64,000 nucleotides of DNA, taken from NCBI GenBank assembly GCA_026724425.1, contig JAIUCV010000009.1:18859294-18923293 (forward strand). The letters are read 5' to 3'. The notes beneath the pieces were generated by a model that saw only the letters and a list, made by a program, of their open reading frames with translations, was not told the DNA's origin and searched no databases. The position numbers and the translations under genes were made by a program. The DNA is from Erythrophleum ivorense. Taxonomy: Eukaryota; Streptophyta; Magnoliopsida; Fabales; Fabaceae. Shown here piece after piece: positions 48,526-59,681 of the stretch (position 1 is the stretch's first letter; each line of letters opens with the position of its first letter).

Positions 48526-51341
48526 TGTAACACCCCAAAATTAATTAAGGTATTAATCATGGATTTGGATTAATTAGGAATAATTAATATGGAATAATTG
48601 GATAAGTTAAGTGAATGAAAATTTTGGAGGGATAAATTATTAATATGAGTTTGAGATTTAATTGGGATAGAAACTTCATCTAGGCCCAAATTAAAGTAGA
48701 AGATCATGGTAAGAGGCTAATAAAGGCCTAATAAGTTAGGTGCAGACCCAATCTGATTCAATGTGATAAAGGCCTAAGATCCACCTTTTATAGGCTTTTA
48801 TAATTGGCCCAACAACCTTTGTGCAAACCTAAATCCTTTGAGCTCTTAAAACTTGGCCTAACCCAATTAAAACCAGCAGCCCAACACATGAAAGCTAGCT
48901 CAACAAAGCTTAAATCTGAAGCCTAGTTGGAGTTGGATCTTTGGAGTAGCCTATAACCTATAGAAAACCCAACTTAAACCTTAAAAACTAACCTAGCCAC
49001 CCCCATTTTGCAGAACCATAAGGAACACACATAAAATTCGGAGGTCTAAAGGAGAGGCTAGAGTTCTTGGCATATTTCCATCATTTCCCACTTCTAGAGT
49101 AAGATTTAGCCAAGGTAATTATTATACAACTTAATCCTCTCATCTTTCTCTTTAATTTAACCTAATTAATGTTCCAATTGGAGCACTTTCACCCACACCC
49201 AAAATCTGAAACTTGCCATTTGATGTTTATGGTGAAATTTCGTAGGTTGAGGCTAGGGCTAACATTAGGTAAGTATAAACTCTTCTTTTTTTGGTATTTC
49301 TACTAGTTTGAGACCCTAATGATTGGATTATAGTATGAGTATTAATTTTGCACGAATTTGCTTAGGATTTAGGGTGATATATTGAAGTTTCTAGTAGAGG
49401 ACACCCCCATTCTGAATTTTGGGAATTAGTAGTGGCTGGGGAGATTTTGTACCACTGGTGGCTTTTACAAATTTGTAAACAAGTGAGGTAACCGAGACTA
49501 TATTAATTCCATGCATATATCTTTCTAATTTCATATTTGTTGTACATGAATGATTTGAAATACTAAATGAATTAGTTGGCTATCGTTGTATTATAGTTGG
49601 ACCTTGTGAGTCTATGGTGGAGCTGTGGTATGGCTGCCACCCGTGCATGTGCTTTGATTTGGCATTGGGTTATGATAAGACCCCAGATGCATTGAGCCCT
49701 AGTTGTGCTCAATGGGGAGTGGGTGCCATGGATGGGCCTCTCCTGGTGTTATTGGCCTTTAACATGTAAAAATGTGATTGCTAGTATGGGATGGTAATCA
49801 TAGTAGCCTAACCATTTCCTTTGCTGATATGACTGATATGATTCTGATGTTGATTTTGATTCATGCATATATGTTAATTAAATTGGATATTATGAATGGA
49901 AATTTCTTTGGTTACTGAGATTCACATTTCACCCCATTTCATGGGATCATACTTTCAAGTGAAGGCTCTTCTGGTAAGGATAAGGGAAAGTAAGTGGATA
50001 AAAATCCATAAGCTCTAATCATGTGGGGAGAAGGCTACACTTAGACTGGTTTATTTAGAATAGATGCTAAATTTTGTATTCCTTTTGTATAGCATCATCA
50101 TGTAATCATGTTGCCAAGTGTAGGCTCTTATATTTTGATTACTTAGGATGTATCTATTGAGGAGTTAGGCCTCATCTTGCTTGGTATTAGATGTATGAAC
50201 CTATAACACCTGATGTATGAATTTTACTAAAGTTATGGTATGGTATACTATTGGAAATATAATATGTGATGCATTAGATGTTGATATGAACCATTGATGT
50301 ATGAAATCTCTAATAGAATGTGTATCGAATGTTAATTGTTGATAGTGCATGAATTCTTGCTATCATTAATCCATGAACTTGCTGACATATGGTAGTTGGT
50401 CGAGTAGGAATTAGTACTTAAGTTTTGAATTGGTAATGGTAGAATAACTGGGTAAATAAGGTAGATAAATACCATTAGAGTCATATAAAATGAGGGGAAG
50501 TGGTCCTAGGGTGTTCCTAAGAAGAGAATTGGAGTACATGGGACGAAATTCATGAGATGTAGTTACAGGAGGGAGTCACGCGGTGGCCAGGAAGGCCTCG
50601 CTACAGCCTGAAGAGTGACAGTGGCGAGGAATGATATAGCTTGAGAAATCTCTTCACGGCTCAATGCAAAAAAAATCGCCCAGGAGAGTGACAGAAAGAA
50701 ACCTCACCGCGGCGCAAGTTAAGGAAACTAGGTAAGGAGTGTACAGTAGTAAGCCTCGCCATGGTGCAAGTTTATTCCACTGAGGTAAGAATCCTGGGAC
50801 TTCAAACAATAGCTCCAGGAGGCATTTCTGCCACGGCACCATGTAGGTTTGCCACGGCAACAGTCTAACACGCAGCGGGTAAATTCGTGTGAATTACTTA
50901 ATGATTCTTGAAAGTAACTTAGCTGCGATGTGGAAGGTCGGGGCTGCGGTGCAAAGTGAAAAACGTAGTTTTTGAGCTCTAGAACCTAACTTAGCCGTGG
51001 TGAGAGGTTTTCAAGTCATGGCGCAGGTCCTCAAACTCCTACCTTTAGCCTAGAAACCCCAATTTCTTCAATGGTAATGCTAGGAAATGATATAGGGACA
51101 CTTGTAGGAGGTTTTTGTATGTTGAAACTGATGGATAGATGAATCATAAACCCCTCATGATAGCAAAATTTCTTTTATGCATTCTTATGCTTATGGTTGT
51201 TTAGTGATGACCCTGACATTAAGGTTCAAATTTCCCCATATTTTCATAATGTAATAAATTATAACGACTCCAAACCTTGATTATTATTATTAATTGTGTA
51301 GTTAACCATAATTACCATGTTTAGAAGATAGGGTCATCACA
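48526..51341 (+). mobile_element. Family-C solo LTR C2 (2816 bp) inside T2
   Basis: It begins TGTAACACCCC and ends GGTCATCACA, with exact GTGTA at 48521-48525 and 51342-51346. It is colinear with C1 throughout, including leader, donor-like site, palindrome and CpG array. More CpG sites and the acceptor AG are decayed here. Confidence 0.92.
50577..51027 (+). repeat. CpG-rich quasi-palindrome array in C2
   Basis: Copies such as CCTCGCTACAGCCTG, CTCACCGCGGCGCAAG, CTCGCCATGGTGCAAG, TTGCCACGGCAAC and GGGCTGCGGTGCAAAG. They occupy the same place as in C1; several CpG are changed to TpG or CpA. Confidence 0.7.
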
Positions 51342-53098
51342 GTGTAGAGCACAACAAATGAAGAAGCCACGAATTGGAGTTAGAGAATAATGCATGAGCA
51401 GCTCGCGTGTTGAGAACGTAGATGGGGGAAAAGTTAAAGTGGAAAAACATAAAGAACAAGCTGGAGAACAGCACGAGAAACGAAGTGAGGTTGAGCTTTG
51501 ATGGATGAATCAAGGAGAAGAAGAAAACATGATTAAATGAAGAAGCAGGAGCTAAGTTAAACGAAAAAGAAGTTGCATAAGGAAGAAGCAGTACAAGCTA
51601 CAGTTTTTACATGGAAATGAAGGACTAAACACGTAAGGCAGCTCATGTGAGGAGTATGTGGAGTAACACATCATTAAAGAGCTCGGGTAGCATGTTATGC
51701 ATCAATACATTCATCCAAACCATGTGGAAGAAGCTGTGGGCGTATTAGAAAAGAGCTACACATGGAAAGCACAAGGAAATAATTAAATAAAATAAAAGAA
51801 AAAGGAGCTGGGCACATGATTTTTTAATGAGAAGGCTGAAGCTGGGAAGAATACATGATCCATCATAGTCATTCCATTCATTGACAACACATCCCATTCA
51901 TTCCATTGTCATATTCACATGACACTCCATCCTTCATCCATTCCACATCGAATAAATTCATCCACACCATTCCATTCATTTATAACTTTTCATCCAAAGG
52001 CTGAGGAGTAAAGAGTGACTTGCAAGCATGTGGGAGTTGGATTCATTAAAGAAAAAAAATGGAGAACACCTCTTCTAATGAACATGATTTTTAATGAGGA
52101 GGCATTCACGTTAAAACACAATACTCATCCAAAACTCCTTTGTCCATTCCACGCTACACTCGCATAACACGTTCCGTGCCATTTCCCATTTATTCTCCCA
52201 TTCCATCTCCACTTAAATGAAGCTTTAATTCCATCTGTGACTAGTTAGGAGAAAGGCTCTTGAGTTGAGCTTGAATCCAAGGATTAGAATCAAAATTTTG
52301 GGCTAAGAATTTCATTTTATTTTCCTCTCTTTCTATATCAATTTTAATATTTTATTTGTTTAGTTAAACTTGTAGATGATTGGGATTGATGTAGTTCATG
52401 ATTGATGGCTGGTTCGTCACTGATTAGGAGATATTGACTAATTAATTGCATGAATCAAGTACTAAATTTTGCATTTTCCTTTAATTGCCCATGTATGCCA
52501 TCAAAGTGTTTGATGAAATGCATGAGTGAAATTATGAGCTTGATTGTTTGATTTAAGGATACCTTGGAGTTTGGTTAGTTAATTAAACATCCTAGAGTGT
52601 TAATTCAGAGGCTAATTGATCAATTAATTATTCAATTCAAGTGTTCATTGATCCTAATGACAAGAGTTAGCGATTTGATGTAGGATTGAGGTTTCAATTC
52701 AACATTAAATTGTTAATCATTTGATACTTGCATGGTAACTCAATATAATTTTATTAGACACAAATAGGGACTCTCAAACCAAAATTAATTATAAATGAAT
52801 TAGGATAATGATAGTAGATACCAAAGGACGAATCCAAAGCTAGTCACAAACTCATTATCAACCATAATTTATCAATTAGGTAGCAATTAGGAATTTTAAT
52901 TTGATTTCATTTCAATTAGTTTAAGTCAATTAAACCCCCCTTAGTTAGAAAATTTTTAAAGTCTTTTAACACCTAAAAAACCAATTAAACATTGAACTCC
53001 ATTTCCAAGGGAGATGACCTAGGTTGTGCCACTACCTATAAAATTTAATCCAACCTAGTTTTTATTTTGAGGGTTATGCGACACAACCCGTCACCTAG

Positions 53099-53323
53099 AC
53101 AAAATGATAGAGAGACCTTTAATGGTCGTGTCACGTAACCTCCAAAATAAAACTAGATAATAAAATATATATATATATAAAATTTAATCCAACCTAGTTT
53201 TATTTTGAGGGTTACGCGACACAACCCGTCACCTAGGTTGTGCCACTAACTATATATTTTATTAATCTAGTTTTATTTTGGAGGTTCGTGACACGACCAT
53301 TAAAGGTCTCTCTATCATTTTGT
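53099..53323. repeat. Inverted repeat with 73-base arms at the T1/gag boundary
   Basis: Arm 53099-53171 is the near-perfect reverse complement of arm 53251-53323 (an extra T and a base swap are the differences seen). The second arm is the true T1 end plus AAGGT plus gag. The spacer holds a second copy (53176-53236) of the T2 end and CCTAG that already occurs at 53037-53098. The segment 53099-53236 is therefore an extra inserted block. Confidence 0.85.
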
Positions 53324-53803
53324 CTAATCCCACAAATTTCCTTCCTTATTGATGCAGTGTGAGAAGCAAGAAAGAATTTTTCTAAGAAAAGTCTCTTCAG
53401 TTGATCCCAAAAAGTGATAACATCAAGGGGTAGATAGTATAACTAGTCTTTGGCTACACTATCCAAGGAAAAAGGAAGTGCTATGAGCTTAATTTGTTCT
53501 TTTGAGACTCCATGTGGCTTCATTGTAGAGCAAACAACGTGAAATTCCTTTAGATGCTTGCGAGGGTTATCTCCTGCAAGTCCATGAAATTTAGGAAGTA
53601 AGTGAATCAAACCAGACTTTAGCTCAAAATTTGCATCTAATTTGGGAGATTGTATACAAAGATTTTGATAGTGCACATTAGGAGGAGCTATCAATTCTCT
53701 AATGGTTTTTACATGCATGTTATCATTTAAATTTGCATTTGCATTCAAGTTAGCCTGACACATGCATATTCATGTTAGCATTCACTTGTTCTTGTTTATC
53801 CAT
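53308..53803 (-). pseudogene. N-terminal part of gag of A2
   Basis: From an ATG at 53803 (MDKQEQVNANMNMH) the frame shifts by one base near 53758. It continues open as QANLNANANLNDNMHVKTIR, PKFHGLAGDNPRKHLKEF and ALPFSLD to a TAG at the Trp position of KDWLYYLP. It then reads on through LEKFFLASHTASIRKEICG to the insertion point of T1. It is closely similar to A 12400-12880, with the same NANLN repeats. Confidence 0.85.
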
Positions 53804-54522
53804 ATTATCACCAGCAAATTGAAGTATACAATTAACTACTTGCACACAATCAAAAGTAGAAGAAGTATTACCATTATTTCCTACACTATTACTATTTTTC
53901 TTAATCCTTACTTGCCTTCTAAGGTTCTTTCAACTTCAGGATCTAAATCAATTAATTTCTCATTATAGGACCTTGTCATAAACTAAATAGGCAAGCAAAA
54001 ACTAAGAAGCAATACAAAAACTAACAAATAAAATCAAAACAATAAGTCTAGAAAAATAGAGCAAATAACTGAAAAATTAGAAAAATTTCCTTACACTGAA
54101 AAGCAGAAAGATAATTCCAAATTAAACTAACAACTACCTCGCATATATAAACTCTTAAAAACAAAGACAAATCACACAAAAGAAGCTTACAAAAATAAAG
54201 AAAATAAATCCAAAAAATTTAGAAAAATCCTAGGAAATTTAAGAAAATACTAAAAAAATTAGAAAAAGTGCCTTAAACATTAGAATTTGGCCAAAAAATG
54301 GTGTACCTAATAGCTAAGCTATTAGTTTTTCTTAAAACATCCAACAATCTTAGAAAACAAAGTTTAAGAATTTTCTAGGCACATTAAACAAAAATTCCAG
54401 CAAGTAGCACAATCGATTCAAGCAATCGAAAAACCAAAATCCAAGTTCGAAATAGGGGAAAAATAGAACAAAAATAGAGCAAAAACACTAGGAAACCTTT
54501 TCAAACAATTAAGAAACCAAAC
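53804..54522 (-). other. 5' untranslated leader of A2
   Basis: AT-rich leader between gag and primer site, colinear with 11842-12339 of A but longer. No frame is convincing. Confidence 0.55.
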
Positions 54523-54540
54523 TCCTCAGCAACGGTTCCA
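54523..54540 (-). other. Primer-binding site of A2, tRNA-Asp type
   Basis: On minus it reads TGGAACCGTTGCTGAGGA. Against TGGCGCCGTTGCCGGGGA it keeps the middle CpG that A has lost and differs at four other bases. Confidence 0.8.
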
Positions 54541-54544
54541 AATT

Positions 54545-57500
54545 TGACATGTGTATTGTGCAACCTCAAATAAAACTAGGCTAGAAAAGGCTTGTAGTTA
54601 ATGGTGCAACCTAGGTTATTTCCCAAGGAGTTTTTGCCTTTAATTATTTGTGAAAGAGTTTTCCAAGTAATATCAAATGAAAATTGTTTAGGGGGTTTTT
54701 GAGTTATTAAATTTTGATTGAATAAAAGAAAAGTAACAAGAACTAAAAGCTTAAGACTAAGTGTAGTTAACAATTAGGAAAGTGTGGTAACTAACCTTTA
54801 GATGAACTCCCTAGAATTCAATTATCCTTGCTCCCTTTTTAATGTATCAAAATTGGATTTAAACTCTTGCTCTTAGTGTATTCTTCATAAGGATTCTTGA
54901 ATTAACATCCAAGACTCAATTCACTAATGATTAAAGGACTTTGTAACCTTAATACACCTTGAATAATTAATCAATTAAGTTAGGAGTAAGAACACACCAA
55001 AATAGAACCTAAATGCTCACTAAGGTATGCCGAATAATCCACTTAAAATTGCTAATCAACCAATTAGATTAATAAGTTTCTCAAGCATAATAATCGCACA
55101 AAAATTTCAACCACTTAATTCAATAACCATTGCACTAATTGGCCTAAAAACAAGAGGAATTTAATAGCAAATTGGATAGCCATTAATTCTGGATTTTCTA
55201 CAAACATTTGGGGATCATGATTAACATTTAATTATAAGATTACAATCAAACTACAAATCAATTTAATTCAGTAAATTCTAGCCACTAAATTCGCTAATTA
55301 ACAAGCTAAACCTAGTCAAATTAATAAGGAATTAAATGCTGAAAATAAAGGATGAAGAGAAGAGAGTTTATCCATTTTAGAGATGTAATTTTGGAGCTCA
55401 AATCTTCATCAATGGAGGTCCAATCTTCAGCTAGCTACCAAGAGAATTTCAAGCAATGATGGAGAAGATGAATGGATGAATTTTGATGGAAGGATGAACC
55501 ATTCTTAATCATATTACGTTCAATCATTCACCTCCCTGGAGCTGCATCAAAACCCAGAGCCTCCCATTAGAGAGGAGAGAATGAGATTCAAAGAATCCTA
55601 ATAGCTCATCTCCATTTCAACCATACATAAAGTATGCAAACCATGTCTTACAAATGCATGCATGGGCATATTAAATAACATGGACATTCAAGAAGCAATC
55701 TTGGCATGTCAGTAAGTCATACAAGGCATCCATAGGCTTGCTAAGTAAGTGGATTAGCCTCAGCCCATTCATTTGTGGATTTTGGACTTGCCTCACCCAT
55801 TTTTTTAAGATGTTTTTGATTCAACCTTACTCTTGGAGTCAATGCCACTTTTGGAAGACTCTTTACTTTGTTTCAACTAACTTTAAGGGTTTTTAGCTCA
55901 TCTTTACCATGGCTAAGGGTTCTTGGCTTCTTCACACTTAAGCAAACCAAAGTAAATACAACAAACATTAATTAAAAACATAATGCATCATCACGGTATC
56001 ATGGAATAAGAGCTTATGTTAGAACACTTTTCATAGCTTAAAATACACATATACACATTCAAAGATAAGCCAAGCACACATTCACGCATGAAAGAAGGAG
56101 AAGTGACCTACCTTGGATACAACCACACACTTTTCTCCTTGAATTTGCTCTCCCTTCCTTGGCCTCACACACACAAAGGTGTGGGTTTGGTTTCTTTTGG
56201 CCTAAACACAATTTATAGGAGCCAATTAGGTTTATGAAATTAATTCTAAGGATACACATTTTCCTTAAACATTAACTTGGTCTATTAACCCCTTTATGGT
56301 TTCAAGAATGCACTTAATGAAGCAACACCCATCAAATAAATTCTAAGCTCCATTCTTATAGACTCCTTTCATATATGATTATTGACTCCTTTTAAGCCTC
56401 TTGGAGTCATCACATAATTAAAATAAAGAGTCTAACTACATGTTGCTTCCTTAGGTCATATTATAGAACATAAGATACCAATTCATTCCTAGGCCTCCTA
56501 AATTTTTTCCAAAGTTTTCCCTTATTTTCATTCATCATATATGATTAAAAATGGGTTTTGAAAATTTTAAAACTTTCCCTAGGTGTCTTAACCCTCTTAG
56601 GCCGAGACTAGCTTCCTCTTTACCATCCATAGACTTTGCTTTGTTTTATTGATGGAAGATGTATATGGGAATACTTCTAGGGATCTTAGGAGCTCATTCA
56701 AAAATTGATTTAGGCATAAGAATTAAGGTATCAAGTCAGATTTTACAAGGAACACATGAAACCCTAGATTTATAATCTTGAATTTCCATAATTATTTGTT
56801 AATTCCCTTTGCATATTCTTATTCTCTACACTACTTTTCCTAAGATTCACCCTTGGTTCTACCCAAAATCCAAGCCCTCTTGTAGCTTCTTGAGTAGGGC
56901 AAACCAAGGAGAGAAGAGGAGCAAGGGGTAACTATCATGGAAGGAAGAATTACCTTATTTTTCCTTGTTTTCTTGCTTGAATCTTCCCTTCTATGGCTTC
57001 CTCTCTTCAAATCTGAATTTTCCCCTTTGTTCTTCCCTTAAAATAGATTTATATACTTCAATTTAATCATAGAAAAGAAAGGGAAATGGAGAAGAAGAGA
57101 TTTGCTAAGGAAAGAGTATGAAAAACAACCAAAAATCCAAATCTTTTACCTTTGATTTCTCCTTCTCTTCCTCTCCTTCTTGTGTGCCTCTCTCCTTAGG
57201 GGTTTTCTCTAGTTTAAGGTGGAAACATAATGGGCTAAATGAATGAGGAGGTGGGGCACCACTTATATATAGGTGGGAGGAAGAAAGACTTTTCAAAAAT
57301 TCCTATTTTGCCCTTCATTCTTGGCATTTTTGTTTCTAATTCATTTTAGCTCCTTTTTGAGAATCTTCTTTCCATTATGAAATTTAGGTTCCCAATTTAG
57401 TAAAATACCTTTGGAATCACTCAAATTAAAGCTAAAACTTTCCTAAACAAATCCGTCAAAGTTCAAGTACACTGACATTGGAAAACGTCAAGCGGAGGGA

Positions 57501-58476
57501 TTTTAATTGACCTGGAACTTCCCATAGTTTTCAAGGCCTCTGAGAACCGCAGAGAATTTAAAACTTTCATTTAAAAAGCCCTACTATCTAACTTCCAAAA
57601 TTTTCTCAAAATTATGAAAATACCAATATGTTTCATAAGTCTTTCGTTAAATTTCGTTTCTTTATTCTAGCTCTATGTTTCTTTTCATTTGAGCCTGAGA
57701 TTCTTATTTTAAGAGTCTAGAATGCTATTTAAATTTTTTGGGAACTTAGCTAATTCATGTCAAGGGACTTGCTTTGAAAATACACATATTTCTGTCGTTT
57801 AACGAAAATCGGATATTATAGAAGTGTATGGAGTGCACACTATATGTTAGAATGAAAGAATGATGTGTGCATGAGAGTGAAGTGAAGTGCTTGTGTAAGT
57901 GGAGAACCTGTAGCTTACTCGTGGAAGTGTTAATCCCTTGCATGAAAGTGTAGCTATGTGTGTTCCCCTTAAGCCTCCCTCCTCTAATAAAATATAGCTT
58001 CACATGAATATGGAAATGAGTATGTTATAATGTGAGCTTCCACATGAGTAAGAGCCATGTGTGTGCAATGGACGATGGGTGACATTAGGTGAGGTAAAAA
58101 GCTATCCAAATGAGCTTTATTCTCCCATTCTTTGTTTTCCTTTTTCAAAATTCCATTAGAAAAATATGAACCATTATTCCCTCTTTGAACTTGCATACTT
58201 GAAACTCCATCCCTTCTTCAAATTAATTTCTCATTCAAGCTCCAATTGCCATTGAAAATATACAAAATAATAAGAAAAAAATCAATAAGAAAAGTTCACA
58301 AAATTATTTAAAGAAATTTATGTATTAAAATTTTAAAATTTTGTAAATAATTTCCTTAAGTGCAAAAATAGCCACCAAACTCAATTATTATCTAATAAAA
58401 TAAAAAAAAATCATATTCAATCATCAAAATGCTTAAGTTTAAGAGGATTAAAATATATAAAAAATGGCATTTATCA
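54545..58476 (-). mobile_element. 5' LTR of A2, interrupted by B-c
   Basis: On minus it starts TGATAAATGCC at 58476 and ends ACATGTCA at 54545. Comparison with the 3' LTR of A shows that about 0.77 kb was lost next to B-c. Joining A 42599-44152 to the A2 remainder gives a full LTR of about 2.4 kb, close to S. The bases beyond 58476 read TTGCT; no matching duplication can be found because the other end is gone. Confidence 0.8.
55563..57820 (-). mobile_element. Family-B LTR B-c (minus), 3' part deleted
   Basis: The right end GATTATTATA-like GGATATTATA is a B start with the terminal CA changed to TA. The left edge breaks off at CATTAGAGAGG, just inside the acceptor-like site, so the last 1.4 kb of the LTR is missing together with part of the A2 LTR. 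It keeps a TATA box (57263-57271), a donor (56953), a repeat array (55745-55935) and a palindrome (55585-55597). Confidence 0.8.
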
Positions 58477-58782
58477 TTGCTCTAAGTGGGAGAAATGGAG
58501 CTAAAATAGTGATGGAAACCCTAGCTTCTACTCAAAGTGAGAAAATAGGTTTCTCACTTCTCAGAACCAAGTGTTTTGCTCTTCCAAATGGGTATGGCTA
58601 CTGAACCTTTAAAGTTATTAATGAGAAATGAGCTGACCCATTAGCCCAAGGTCCAATTGGGCTCATTTCTAGTGATTAGGCTATGGTTTAATGAATGGGC
58701 TGCAGAAAATTTTTATGAGTGGAATATGTTGACCCAAAGGCCTAATTCCTTATGGGTTCAATTATATGCTTGTTGGGCTATG
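58477..58782. other. Unassigned 0.3 kb host sequence of A2 and B-d
   Basis: It is not matched by eye to any repeat family in the window. It has GCCC-rich words (GCCCAAGGTCCAATTGGGC forms an imperfect inverted repeat at 58644-58662), as seen in some LTR starts. It continues after B-d as CTATGGATATAAGGTTA (62458-62474). No gene is supported. Confidence 0.5.
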
Positions 58783-59374
58783 TGTAATATCCGATTCTCT
58801 AAAAATGAGATAAAACGTGAGAAATATAACGTACGGTTTCTCTGTAAATGTACAAAATGCACCAAATACAGAAGCAAGTCCCCTCGAAATGATGTAGTTA
58901 AGGTCCTAAAAAATTTGGGAAGCATTCTAGACTCCTAAAAATGAGAATCCTAGGCTCAAATAGAAAGAAAAATAGAGCTAGAATGAAGAAACGAAATATA
59001 ACAAAAGGTTGACGAAACGTATAGGCATTTTCGTCATTTTAAGGAAATTTTTGAAATTTTCATAGAACAGACCTTTAAATGAAAGTATTAAGTTTCCCAA
59101 GGTTCTAAGAGGCCTTGAAAACTATGAGAAGCCCTAGGACAGTTAAAACCCCTCCAGTGGACGTTTTCTAATGTCAGTGTACTTGAATTTTGACAGATTC
59201 ATTCAAGAAGGTTTTGCTTCGATTTGAGTGATTCAAAAGTATTTTACTAAATTGGGAACCTAAATTTCATAATGGAAAAGACAGCTCTCAAAAAGGAGCT
59301 AAAATAGGTTAGAAACGAAAATGCCAAGAATGAAAGGTAAAATGGGAATTTTTGAAAAGTCCTCTTTAAACCCC

Positions 59375-59384
59375 TTATATATAT
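59375..59384 (+). promoter_or_regulatory. TATA box of B-d
   Basis: TTATATATAT about 590 bases from the LTR start, followed by GAGGCGCCC, in line with the other B copies. Confidence 0.5.
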
Positions 59385-59681
59385 GAGGCGCCCTTCTTTT
59401 CCCCTCATTTAGGTCATCCAAATTCTGCCCCAAAACTAGGGAAGAGAGCCAGCTCCTAGGCACACCAAGAGAAGAAGCTTTAGAGGGAGAAAAGGCAAGG
59501 AAAAGGTAAGGATTTCTTGGTTTCTCTTTATCAAATCCATCCTTCTCCACTTTCCCTTCTTTCCTATAGAATTTTTGATGTATTTGGGACTGTTTGAGGT
59601 CAGACCAAGAAGTAAAATTTGGATTTGAAGAGAAGAGGCCAAGGAAAGTGAGAAACAAGCAAGAAAATAAGAAAAAATAAG

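Larger units (their letters stand above)
47559..53093 (+). mobile_element. Family-T solo LTR T2 inside T1
   Basis: It starts TGATAAACATG and ends CACAACCCGTCA, flanked by exact CCTAG at 47554-47558 and 53094-53098. It is cut by C2; the net length is about 2.71 kb. It has CACGTG at 48313. The right side is followed by the palindromic rearrangement 53099-53236 before T1 resumes. Confidence 0.88.
44979..53302 (+). mobile_element. Family-T solo LTR T1 inside gag of A2
   Basis: It starts TGATAAATGCC and ends ACGACCATTA (CA decayed to TA). Flanks are exact AAGGT at 44974-44978 and 53303-53307, matching the gag sequence once joined. T2 lies 66 bases from its 3' end. Net of T2, the duplication and the 138-base rearranged segment, it is about 2.65 kb. 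The interior has only LTR sequence. Confidence 0.88.
44153..58476 (-). mobile_element. Second Athila-like copy A2, inverted, partial
   Basis: Read on minus: LTR (58476-54545), tRNA-Asp site, leader, gag N part, insertion of T1, gag C part, then an abrupt end at 44153 against the 3' LTR of A. Pol and the second LTR are absent. The sequence is close enough to A for gag blocks to align directly. A and A2 are thus fused head-on. Confidence 0.85.
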
